Of a stretch of DNA of 64,000 nucleotides, positions 54,967 through 64,000 are shown one piece after another; the first letter of the stretch is position 1; every line of letters begins with the position of its first letter. Made by a program: the position numbers and the translations under genes. Source of the DNA: Gordius sp. MW1 (lineage: Eukaryota > Nematomorpha > Gordioida > Gordea > Gordiidae); NCBI GenBank assembly GCA_964036665.1, contig OZ038529.1:6432501-6496500 (forward strand), given 5' to 3'. The notes under the pieces are model-generated. The model made no database searches. It was not told where the DNA came from and saw nothing but the letters and a program-made list of their open reading frames with translations.

Positions 54967-55995
54967 ATGAAACCCACCATTTCAACAAATCTTTTTTTGA
55001 ATCATATTTGCAATCTTCAGTTTTTAACGAGAGGTAAATTGAGATTTCATTGGGGGCTTTATCTTCTTCCTGCTCATCTTCCCATTGATTAACTATTTTA
55101 AAATATAAATTAAATAATTTATTTTTTGTAAAAAATATATATACACATTTAAATGTATGTTAATTACTTTTTTGTCTTTTTTTTTGAGGCTGACTATCAC
55201 TACTACTTGCCGCATAATTTTCAATCTCAGTTCGAAATCCACCAAAAAAATCCTTAGACGCTAGTGTGAATCTTATTTCATTAATTACGCCTACTCGCTC
55301 ATTTGGGGAGAGCATCCTGAGTTGGCGATAATGTGGGCATAAAAATGTGGCAATTTTATGTTGTTGAGTGATTAAAAATTTTGACTTGAGGGTGGTACAA
55401 GTATCTTTTTTAAGATCATTAATTTCGTGATGTTCTTCAAAATCAGCAGTTTGCTCGTGGTCTGACTGTGAAAGATTACTGAGTAATTGGTATTATTGAA
55501 TCAATATATTGTGAAAGGTTGGGTGTTGATCAGCTTCCAGAACTACGTTCTAAACGGCCGATGTACTTCTATTAGTTTGGTCAGCAAATTTTTATCAATC
55601 ACATAGAAGTTAGATATGTGGTCAGTCCCTTATACTCCTTCAATATGCTCTCAAACATGTCGAGTCTGGAGTTCCATCTTGTTTCTATTGCTTGATGCAA
55701 TGTATGATTTAAATATTTATTTTTGCCACTTTGCTTCATATATGTCGTTAGCTTTTTGCATGCTTCTATCAAGTCATTAACCTGAGGGTAATGGAATGTA
55801 AAATCATTTTTATTGAATACGTTTTGTAGTACTGTATTCAGTAAATAAGACGTGCAATTCATTCGCTTATGATTTTGCAAGGCTTTGACCATGTTAGAGC
55901 CCTGATCGGTAACGTAAGTTACCAATCTCATGTATTCCGTAGGGATGTGAAATTTTTCAAAATTACCGATATTTCTCTTAAAATATTTTCCCCTG
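54967..55995 (-). pseudogene. hAT transposase central fragment
   Basis: On the - strand it starts with GENILREISVILKNF, then after a frameshift near 55935 VTYVTDQGSNMVKALQNHKR, with a catalytic-type Asp. ETRWNSRLDMFESILKEY follows (about 55630-55680), then KIATFLCPHYRQLRMLSPNE, which is typical of hAT. A GT-AG interval of about 85 bases (around 55080-55170) looks like a genuine intron before VNQWEDEQEEDKAPNEISIY and the hATC domain. Confidence 0.85.
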
Positions 55996-57002
55996 TTAAT
56001 TGCTATGCAATTTATGGGCTCGCTATTTGTTGTCCGTCCGTCCAGCAAGTTATTTTCACCGGTTTTCAACTTTCTGACTTGCAGGTTCGAGTTCAATCCC
56101 AGGAGAGGACAAATTTTTATTTTTTTTTAAATTAAATTAATATATTGTTCTTGTTAATACCATTGATGATATGACTTTTTGACCGTCCGCTGGCTCCTGA
56201 CCAATGAAAAAAAATGACCATTGGCCATAGTATAAATCGAATTTTTTTCCCGTTTTGAATTGGTATATTAGGTTAACATTGATAATTCCCCTATGCCCTC
56301 CCCTACAAGGGCCTATGTCTCTACTGATATGGGTCCCTGTGCCCCTACAAAAGCCTATGCCTCTACTGATGTGGGTTCGAATCTTGGAGAGGGCAAAATT
56401 TATATTTTTTTAAAGCTAAATTAATATATTGTTCGTGTTAATACCATTGATAATGTGACTTTTTGGCCGTCCGCTGGCTACTGACCAATGAAAAAAATGA
56501 CCATTGGCCAAATTGTGATTCGATTTTTTTTTTTCGTTTTTGAATTGGTATATTAGGTTACCATTAATAATGAGCCTATGCCATCCCGTAGAAGGCCTAT
56601 GCCTCTACTGATATGGGTCCCTGTGCCCCTACAAAGGCTTATGGCTCTACTGATGTGGGTTCAAATCCCGGAGAGGACAAATTTTTTTTTCTTTTTTTTT
56701 TAATTAATATATTGTTCTTGTTAATACCATTGATAATATTACTTTTTGACCCTGTCCTGGCTACTGGCCATGAAAAAATGACCATTGGCCAAAGTATAAA
56801 TCGAATTTTTTTTCGTTTTATTTACTCTTATGTATTAATAGACCGTCTCTTGGTATTATTGACCAATGGAAAATGACCATTGGCCAAATTGTGATTCGAA
56901 TTTTTTTTTCTCGTTTTTTTTTCGTCTCTTATGTTTTTATATCCTTTTTGACCGTGTCCTGGCTAATGACCAATGAAAAAATGACCATTGGCCAAATTGT
57001 AT

Positions 57003-57530
57003 TTATTTCGTTGATTAGGGCGGCATCTAATGAGGCATAAAATAAATTTATGCGCAGGATACTTTGTTACAAATGGTATACATTTATTCATTTCCTTGTC
57101 ATATGTCAATAAGAAATCAATTTAAATTATATGAGAATATATTTTGTAATTTATCAACTTATAAATATACAAATTTATTAAGATTATGGCTAAAATATTA
57201 AAAAATAATCACTTTGCCCCTCCCTAAATCATTACTGCCCCCCTCTATTTCCAATGCTGGTTAGGCCTAGAGTTGTTAAATTGCTAACTTCCTTCATCTC
57301 CGGCTACCATCTGCTCGAGTTTCTGCTCGGCCCTCGAGCATTTTTATATGCTACTGTTCTGCCTAGTGCACCGAACAGCGAGCACATATTGTGCTAACGC
57401 GCATATTAAGCATCTCAGTATGCATGCTCGCGTCTGGAGTTTGAAGCAAGCAATTTAACAACTCTAGCTAGGCCCATAAATATACCTATACGTTTAAATG
57501 TGTTAATGAATGAAAAATCTGGTATTTTAA
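57003..57530 (+). repeat. Higher-order duplicated block, copy 1
   Basis: TTTCGTTGATTAGGGCGGCA, TTCCTTGTCATATGTCAATA and the half MITE TTTGCCCCTCCCTAAATCAT recur in the same order at 60444-60760. Copy 1 alone carries the MITE 57268-57466. Confidence 0.85.
57268..57466. mobile_element. hAT-type MITE, TAGAGTTGTTAAATTGCT ends
   Basis: It has perfect 18-bp inverted ends (TAGAGTTGTTAAATTGCT and AGCAATTTAACAACTCTA). The flanks GTTAGGCC (57260-57267) and GCTAGGCC (57467-57474) form an 8-bp duplication with one mismatch. The sister block at about 60700 lacks it and shows the filled target region. Confidence 0.9.
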
Positions 57531-58652
57531 ATGAAATATATTATAATGAATTCTTTTTTTCTTACTACTATATGTTTGTAAATGTATACTTATTAGTTAT
57601 TAAACACTTAAATTATCTCATAACCATAATTAAAGTTTTGCAATTTTGTATTTTTAATGAAGAAAAAATAATAAGCTCCATCTCCCTTTCTAGTAAACGA
57701 AAAATATTAAAAAGGAAAATTATCGATTGAGCTGTTACCCCCTTTCAATTGGTATTAAGTGATAACTTACAATAAATGTTGAAAAGGCAACTGTCGATCT
57801 CTTAGCCAAATCATTTCTACAGTTAAGAAAACTAAGTTGTGATATAAAATGGCAGTAAAATTGCATATTGAATTAAAGTTAATTGTAGGATAAACCATAA
57901 TATACATATTTTTTTTAAATTAAATAAATATTTTGTTCTTGTTAATACCATTGATAATATGACTTTTTGAATGTCCGCTGGTTACTGACCAATGAAAAAA
58001 ATGACCATTGGCCAAATTGTGATTCGAAAGTTTATTCTTCGTTTTTGAGTTGGTATAGGTTAACATTGATAATTACCTATGCCCCCCCCTCCCTACAAGG
58101 GCCTATGCCTCTACTGATATGGGTCCCTGTGCCCCCCCCCTCCTAAAAAAGCCTATGCCTTTACTGGTGTGGGTTCGAATCCCGGCGAGGGCAAATTTTT
58201 TTTATTTTTAATTGCTTATGGGCTCGCTTTTTGTTGTCCGTCCGTCCTCCAACGTTCTGACTTGCTGTTTCTATACCCGGAGAGGTTTTTAAATTAAATT
58301 AATATGTTCTTGTTAATACCATTGATAATGTGACTTTTTGGCCGTCCGCTGGCTACTGACCAGTGAAAAAATGACCATTGGCCGAATTGTGATTCGAAAT
58401 TTTTTTTTCGTTTTTGAATTGGTATATTAGGTTAACATTGATAATTACCCTATGCCCTCCCCTACAAGGTCCTTTGCCTCTACTAATATGGGTCCCTGTG
58501 CCCCCCCTCCTACAAAAGCCTGTGGTTCTACTGATGCGGGTTCGAATCCCGACGAGGGCAAATTCTTAATTGATGGTTCGATATTCGGAGAGGGAAATTT
58601 TTTTCTTTTTTTTTAATTAAATTAATATATTGTTCTTGTTAATACCACTGAT

Positions 58653-59758
58653 TATGCCTCCGGATTTCGAATCGAATCGAATATTTTTAGTATTGGATTC
58701 GGATTCGATTTCTTTTACTAAAAAAATATTCGATTCGAGATTCGTCGAATATTAAAATGAAGATTCGGATTCGATTCTAAAAAAATTTAAAGATTCGAAT
58801 TCGATTCGAATATAAATAAAAAATTTTATATTAAAAAACAAATATAAAAACTATGATTTTTAATGTGCATATATATTAAAATTTTTATTAAAACATATAG
58901 AGTACAGTACACAACACACAACGAAAATAAAAAAATTTTACGCGAACAATTATGTTAATATGTGTAATTAAAATAAAATCATGGGGCTTTTTTAAGCTAA
59001 TTTTTGAGGCAAACTATCTTCCTAACAGTTTCTTCCTTGAACGACTGCTTGTGCTTAGTCAATAGGTTTGTTCCAGTCGAAAAAATTCTTTCGCATGGTG
59101 TCGAAGATCCAGGTATGGATAAAAGATTTTTGCTAGCGTTTGAATGGCTGGAAAACAAAGTTGATTTGAATTCCACCATTGCAAAGGCTCGATATTTGAG
59201 GGCACCCGCGGTTCGTGTAGATACGTTTCTAATGGAGATCTGGAGTTCATGTCGGTTTTAAAAAGCCGATCGAGGGTTGATACCTCGCTATTTGATACAT
59301 TGTCGTAGTCGCTTCCAAAAGTAAACCATTTAATCTCACTTTTAAATTGGATCTTTAAATTTTTATATTAAACTTTTTACAAGAGCATTTTTTTGAAATA
59401 ATCACTGCAGGCTTGTTTAATTAATCATGGTCAAGAGAGCCTATGAATTAACTGAAAACAACTTACTAATACATTAGAAGTGGAGGTTGAAGATGAGGAC
59501 ATTATAATATGCAGTGTAAAATAAAATTCAAACTTCAAAGTATAGCAGGAAACTAAAATGTGATTAGAGAAAAACAGCTGATTTTTGCATCTCGTTCTCG
59601 TCTATTTGAATTAAATTTAATAAATCAAAATTTAATATTTTTTTAAGGATTCGATTTGAATTTTCGAATCTTATCTATGTACATATTCGATTCGAAAATA
59701 CACATAAGGATTCAAAATCGAATCTCGAATCGAATCTCGAATATTTTCCAGAGGCGTA
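58653..59758 (-). mobile_element. hAT element with GATTCGAAT subterminal repeats
   Basis: The tips TATGCCTCCGGA and TCCAGAGGCGTA are inverted. The flanks CCACTGAT (58645-58652) and CGATTGAT (59759-59766) each differ by one base from CCATTGAT of the surrounding tandem unit. The target duplication is therefore clear even though both copies have mutated. Subterminal regions are full of GATTCGAATCGAAT. It contains only the end of a transposase gene. Confidence 0.9.
58997..59179 (-). pseudogene. hAT transposase C-terminal fragment (hATC)
   Basis: LLSIPGSSTPCERIFSTGTN and EETVRKIVCLKN match the hATC domain (LxIPxSSTPxERxFS, then LxFLKxN). An upstream - strand continuation shows RSPLETYLHEP, which is also hAT-like. 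The family differs from that of 53353. It is not functional. Confidence 0.85.
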
Positions 59759-60443
59759 CGATTGATAATGTGACTTTTTAGCCGTCCGCTGGCTACTGAC
59801 CAATGAAAAAATGACCATTGGCCATAGTATAAAACGAAATTTTTTTTTTCCGTTTTTGAATTGATATATTGGGTTAACAACATTGATAATTACCCTGTGC
59901 CCTCCCCTAGAAGGGCCTATGCCTCTACTGATATGGGTACCTGTGCCCCTACAAATGCCTATCCCTCTATTGATGATGTTGGTTCGAATCCGGGAGAGGG
60001 CAAATTTTTATTTTTATATTGTTCTTGTTAATACCATTGATAATATAAATTTTTGGCCGTCCGCTGGCTACTGACCAATGAAAAAAATCACCATTGGCCA
60101 AATGGTGATTCGAAATTGTTTTTCGTTTTTTTTTCAAATTAATATATTGTTTTTGTTAATACCATTGATAATATGACTTTTGGCCTTCCGCTGGGTGCTG
60201 ACCAATGGAAAAAAATGACCATTGGCCAAAGTGAGAATCGAAATTTTTTTTTCGTTTTTTTTACTCTTATGTATTAATAGACCGTCTCTTGGTACTGACC
60301 AATGGAAAAAATGACCATTAGCCAAATTGTGATTTGAAATTTTTTTTCTCGTTTTTTTTTCGTCTCTTATGTATTTATATCCTTTTTGACCGTGTCCTGG
60401 CTACTGACCAATGAAAAAAATGATATTGGCCAAATTGTATTTA

Positions 60444-60760
60444 TTTCGTTGATTAGGGCGTCATCTAATAAGTCATAAAAAAAATTTATGAGCAGGAAAC
60501 TTAGTTACAAATGGTAAACATTTTTTTCATTTCCTTGTCGTATGTCAATAAGAAATCAATTTAAATTCCATGAGAATATATTTTGTAATTTATCAACTTA
60601 TAAATATACAAATTTATTAAGATTATGGCTAAAATTTTAAAATAATCACTTTGCCCCTCCCTAAATCACTATTGCCCCCCTCTAATTCCAATGCTGGCGA
60701 GGCCCATAAATATACCTATACCTATGCTTAACGTTTAAAAGTGTTAATGAATGAATAATC
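60444..60760 (+). repeat. Higher-order duplicated block, copy 2
   Basis: Sister of 57003-57530, without the 57268 MITE. It includes a partial GGGCGTAGCCAG MITE (GCCCCTCCCTAAATCAC, then CCAATGCTGGCGAGGCCCAT). A G run of about 13 lies shortly after, near 60850. Confidence 0.85.
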
Positions 60761-61167
60761 AATTTTGTTAGTATCTGGAACCAATATTCGAATATTTTAA
60801 TCTAACACATTTATCGATTTTTGAACCCCCGTGAGAAATAAATTGGGTAACGGGGGGGGGGGGAGACCTTGACTTTGAATCTATTCTTTGAATCCATTTT
60901 TGTAATTTCATTTTCATAGCCTCAATTTTGTTATGCATACTATCAGATTTAGGTCCTTGCATAGATATATTCAATTGATTTAGAATTGTAAAAATATCCG
61001 CTAGGTTCGCTTTTTTTAAATTCTAGAAGTTAAATTTGTTAAATTTTGAAATTAAATAAAGATAATTATTTTAAAAATTAGAAAATGAGTAAATTAAACA
61101 GCAAAAAATCTACCATTCAAAAAATTATTTTCATTATAAATAATGAGTTTCACAGCCTTTTATAATA

Positions 61168-61235
61168 CCAGCAGGGTGTGAGTGGTTATAGCGAACGTCT
61201 TGTAAACAGAAGGCAACGAGTTCGAATCCCCTAGT
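61168..61235 (+). repeat. tRNA-like sequence
   Basis: GGGTGTGAGTGGTTATAGCG and GAGTTCGAATCCCCTAG give A-box and B-box-like parts about 35 bases apart, with TTGTAAA as a possible Thr(TGT) anticodon loop. Stems pair poorly. It is more likely a tRNA-derived piece of the repeat than a gene. Confidence 0.45.
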
Positions 61236-61778
61236 GAGTTTTTTTTCTAAAGCTTTTCTGAATATTAATTGCTATGCAATTTATGGGCTCGCTTTTTGGT
61301 GTCCGTTGTCCGTTGTCCTTCAAGTTATTACACCGGCTTTCAACTTTCTGACTGGCTGGGTCAAGTTCAATCCCCGGAGAGGACAAATTTTTTTTTTAAT
61401 TAAATTAATATTTTGTTCTTGTTAATACCAATGATTATATGACTTTTTGACCGTCCGCTGGCTACTAACCAATGAAAAAATGACCATTGGCCAAATTAAT
61501 TCGAAATTTTAATTTTTTTTTCGCTTTTGAATTGGTATATTAGGTTAACATTGATAATTGCCCTATGCCCTCCCCTACAAGGGCCTATAAATAAACTAAT
61601 TATTTTGCATTTAATACCCACCTATAGGCATTCTCGCCCCATCTCACCTTTCTCGCCCATAAATTGCATAGCAAATATGCTACTTTTATACGGAGTATAG
61701 ATGAGTTTCGTTCCCCCTTCCCTTCCCCCCTTCCCCCCCCCCCTTCCCACAAAGGCCGAAGGCCCGAGTTTTTTTTTC

Positions 61779-62330
61779 AACATCTATTTTTGAAGTGAAA
61801 AGAATATGCTCATGTAGGATTCCGAGGGATATATAATGTAAAGAAAATGTTAAGTAGTTTATTTTGACAAAGTCATCTGCCCAGAGGTCGAGAGTGGCTG
61901 AACATGATTTTGCTTTTAAATAAGGCAGTAACTTTAATATTAATGCTTCTCTACTTACATCTGCAAGTTTTGCTGTTTTCTTACTTAAGGTAGTCCTATC
62001 TGAAAGTAATTCATCAACGTTTATATGACCATGAATGGCACCAATTCAGAGCTTCTTGGAGCATTGCTCTAAATCCTTTCCCGTTAACGATTGAAAACGG
62101 TCGAATATCTTTTGAAATAAAATAAATTAGATGCTTTTCAAAAAAAAATTTCAATTTTGTGATATCAGCGAGAGGTTTGGTAACAAATTTGTCAATTGTA
62201 TTTTTAGCTGAAGTTTTTGGAATACATTTATGATGCAAAAGATGGGAACTACCTCGAATGGAATTATATGTGTAGATATGATGGCATCTCTTGCAGATAA
62301 CATAACCGGTGTAACGTCTATTTTTTAGTT
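61779..62330 (-). pseudogene. hAT transposase N-terminal fragment (BED finger onward)
   Basis: On the - strand: GYVICKRCHHIYTYNSIRGS, then SHLLHHKC, a BED-type zinc finger with CxxC and a later H and C. Then TIDKFVTKPLADITKLKFF and YFISKDIRPFSIVNGKGF. A frameshift near 62045 follows, then NVDELLSDRTTLSKKTAKLA and SATLDLWADDFVKINYLTFS, whose D is the first catalytic Asp region of hAT enzymes. The frame runs into the Helentron-like insertion after SKIDVEKK. Confidence 0.88.
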
Positions 62331-62955
62331 CGTTAAAATAGTCTCCACGTCAATCAAAATGTCAATCATATAAATTCATTTTTATAGCAAAATGAGTTCT
62401 TATTGGCTGATTTAACGTCAATCATTTATTTTGTGTTACGTTTTTTAAACTATTATAAACAAATTCAATTAATTTATATAAATATAAGAATTTTTCATAA
62501 AATTCATTTTTATTTGGCTTAACCTCAATCAATTATTTTGTATTAATCAAACATTTTTATTAAGTTTTTTAAACTATTCTAAAAACAGTGGGGAATTTAA
62601 ATAATTATTTTATATAAATATTCTTATAATCCCTAATGATCTTAGGTGTCATATATTTAATTTTAATTCTTTCATAAGTGATCCAATCTATATAAATTAT
62701 AAATTTAGCTTATTAAATTTATTTTGCATCTGATAAAGCTGTTATAATATAAAATAAAATAATGATATTGATAACATTATTTTAATAAATGTATATTTTA
62801 GCCATTACATATCATCTTTATTGGAAAAAGACATAATAAACCATGTTTTGTCAAATATTATTTTTAGACATTGGAATAAGAATAAGATATTTTATTTAAA
62901 GTAACTATAGAGTAAAAACAGTATACATAAAACAAATTTAACAATTAAAAATATT
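62331..62955. other. AT-rich sequence with a direct duplication
   Basis: A unit of about 110-130 bp with ATTCATTTTTAT, then GGCTxATTTAACGTCAATCA, then TTTTTTAAACTATT occurs twice in tandem (about 62370-62470 and 62500-62585). No gene was seen. Confidence 0.55.
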
Positions 62956-63760
62956 TTATAAAAACAGTATATATATAACAATTTTAACAATTAAAAATAT
63001 TTTATAAACAACTATCAAATATATAATTATCGCGTGACTATCTTTTGAATAAATAAGGGGGTATGATATCCATTGTTTTAATTCCACGGAAAATACATGT
63101 ACAGGAATGTTAAATGCATAGGAAAATATTAAAATATCTATGTGGTTCGACCACTTACCTAAAATATATAACTCTTTGACAGTCATATATTGTGGTAAGG
63201 TACGAGGGCGTACCAAGGCTGTCACCACTTCGGGTGGATCAGCGGATATAAAATAATTATAAATATAATAGCGAATCAAAGGATGATTATCCTCTGTGTC
63301 ATATATTGCTTTGCTTATGTAACGGTAAAAACAGTTACCGTCGCCCATGGGCGTACGCAGGTTTTGAATTAGGGGGGGGGCAAAACGTTCAAAAGTTCAT
63401 TTAGAGGGGGGCAAAACATAATTTTTTTTAATTTTTCAATGTTTTTGCATTGAAAAAATTTTTTTTCCATAAATTAGGGGGGGGGGCAGCCCCCCCCCCT
63501 GCGTACGCCCACGCCGTCGCCAATAGTGATGTAAATTCCATAATTAGGTTTAAGCTCCTTGCTTGGCGATTCTATAGAAGCTATGGGGATATTATGACCC
63601 AATCTAGTATATCAATATATATATAATTATATAATTATAATACTTATCCATGGCCCAATATTTCCAAGCCATGTCTGGCAGCTTAAACCTGGGAATTTCT
63701 CGAACTTCTTCTGATACATATACGATCTCATCTTTGGGTACAATAAAATAGTTTACAGTA
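62956..63760 (-). pseudogene. OTU-type cysteine protease gene, disrupted by a MITE
   Basis: Read on the - strand. A first segment (about 63757-63644) has VPKDEIVYVSEEVREIPRFK. After a 40-base GT-AG interval (63643-63604) the frame continues LGHNIPIASIESPSKELKPN, then ITIGDGNCFYRYISKAIYDT. GDGNC is the catalytic motif of OTU deubiquitinase-like proteases. WSNHIDILIFSYAFNIPVHV follows, as in OTU folds. The 168-bp MITE at 63346-63513 sits inside the GDGNC codons. The C-terminal catalytic His region is not evident; the frame ends in an AT-rich, locally duplicated stretch at 62956. Such OTU proteins occur both as host genes and as transposon genes; which applies here is unknown. An upstream segment near 63850 (LPSDHWNKSDLIQATG) may belong to it. 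Confidence 0.7.
63346..63513. mobile_element. hAT-type MITE inside the OTU gene
   Basis: The ends are CATGGGCGTACGCAGG and CTGCGTACGCCCACG. A perfect 8-bp duplication CCGTCGCC flanks it (63338-63345 and 63514-63521). It has G runs inside both ends. It is related to but distinct from the GGGCGTAGCCAG family. Confidence 0.93.
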
Positions 63761-64000
63761 AGTATTATAGAAATTGAACATAAATATGTTGAAAGTTATA
63801 AAGGTTTAACCAGCAACCTGTGGCTTGTATCAGATCCGACTTGTTCCAATGGTCGCTAGGCAAACCTTAGATATTTAATCAACATATATTTAATATCTGT
63901 TTCCTTTCCTCAGAATCCATAACTACCCTTAAATCCTTCTCTAACAAAATAAAAAAGTTTCACTTTAAGTACCTGTTTTCTGGTCGCAAAATTTTGCTGT
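63761..64000. other. Window end, possible further exon on the - strand
   Basis: The - strand reads GLPSDHWNKSDLIQATG around 63810-63865 before a possible GT donor. No acceptor in phase with the OTU exon was found, so the link is open. Confidence 0.3.

Larger units (their letters stand above)
56140..61600 (+). repeat. Tandem array of about 300-bp units with B-box motif
   Basis: Full units read, in order: GTTAATACCATTGATAATAT, a GACTTTTTGGCCGTCCGCTG block, the CCAATG/CATTGGCC palindrome, TTGAATTGGTATATTAGG, TAATTACCCTATGCCCTCCC, a doubled TACAAGGGCCTATGCCTCTA block and GTGGGTTCGAATCCCGGAG. Starts lie near 56145, 56431, 56711, 57935, 58306, 58630 (cut by a hAT), 60020, 60150 and 61415. The GGTTCGAATCC core is an exact RNA polymerase III B box, but no matching A box at tRNA spacing was seen. 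Confidence 0.8.
55996..61768 (+). mobile_element. Helentron/HINE-like complex, copy 2 (5.8 kb)
   Basis: It has the same start (TTAATTGCTATGCAATTTAT) and end (GGCCGAAGGCCCGAG then T run) as copy 1. Its insertion splits hAT transposase between KKT and GENIL. Further copies of the start lie at about 58205 (partial) and 61264 (complete), so it is a stack of elements or an expanded array. The last one, 61264-61768, has both subterminal repeats, a GTCC tract and the hairpin, and is a complete short element. Inside lie long tandem units, a duplicated block, a hAT (58653-59758) and a hAT MITE (57268-57466). Confidence 0.72.
53353..62330 (-). mobile_element. Formerly autonomous hAT transposon, split by nested insertions
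   Basis: The left end TAGAGGTGTGCACGGATCAA and about 450 following bases match the short hAT at 1064-1737. Transposase fragments on the - strand continue at 53624-53812, 54967-55995 and 61779-62330, in correct order. They are interrupted by a second hAT (53813-54966) and a Helentron-like complex (55996-61768). The other terminal repeat was not found, so the true right boundary is unknown; 62330 is only where coding similarity ends. Confidence 0.85.

Noticed and set aside
54738-54980. 80-codon - strand frame
   Set aside because: It is composed of the CGGGCC subterminal repeats of the nested hAT; the periodic RPxP pattern comes from the DNA repeat.
59883-60074. Pro/Leu-rich + strand frame
   Set aside because: It is a translation of the CCCTCCCCTAC-type part of the tandem unit.
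61168-61235. tRNA-Thr gene
   Set aside because: Anticodon-like TGT is present, but the stems fail and it is embedded in a repeat.

Overview
This is AT-rich eukaryotic DNA, almost certainly from an invertebrate animal. The reasons are spliced genes with GT-AG introns of about 0.3 to 1.2 kb, two animal gene families, a eukaryotic tRNA gene with internal promoter boxes, and a heavy load of animal-type transposons (hAT, Ty3/gypsy, Helitron, Helentron-like). I cannot place it more precisely. The standard genetic code fits every gene read here.

Only a few host genes are visible. The left 10 kb carries, on the + strand, the last ten exons of a JIP3/JIP4 (MAPK8IP3/SPAG9; fly sunday driver, worm unc-16) orthologue. 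They encode the C-terminal WD40-like part, the phases agree at every junction, and the stop is at 9873-9875. An apparently intronless 662-codon UBAP1 orthologue (ESCRT-I subunit; UMA-like N terminus, tandem UBA-like C terminus) lies at 15988-17976. A clean tRNA-Glu(CTC) lies at 32111-32182. At the right edge is a broken OTU-type cysteine protease gene on the - strand, split by a small transposon at its catalytic motif.

The rest is a layered transposon landscape. From 0.3 to 31 kb there are at least seven hAT-type insertions with readable 8-bp target duplications, several copies of a GGGCGTAGCCAG-type MITE, foldback and minisatellite structures, and a non-autonomous Helitron (29732-31249) with canonical ends. 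From 34.6 to 48.2 kb two complete Ty3/gypsy retrotransposons lie end to end. The first is old and full of stops. The second is young, with near-identical LTRs and an intact 1010-codon pol but no capsid gene. The second sits inside the remains of an autonomous Helitron helicase gene.

From 48.5 to 62.3 kb the structure is nested. A hAT transposase pseudogene (- strand, from 53353) is split by a second hAT (53813-54966). It is split again by a 5.8-kb Helentron/HINE-like complex (55996-61768), which itself carries a third hAT (58653-59758) and a hAT MITE (57268-57466). A smaller copy of the Helentron-like element stands at 51135-53037. Its tandem monomers carry a tRNA-like B-box motif and a CCAATGG/CCATTGG palindrome.

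The host genes do not form an operon and nothing suggests they act together. I found no CRISPR array, prokaryotic operon or rRNA. No clearly new biological system stands out. The most unusual features are the nested Helentron-like satellite complex, the capsid-less retrotransposon with an extra 3' reading frame, and the OTU gene disrupted at its active site.
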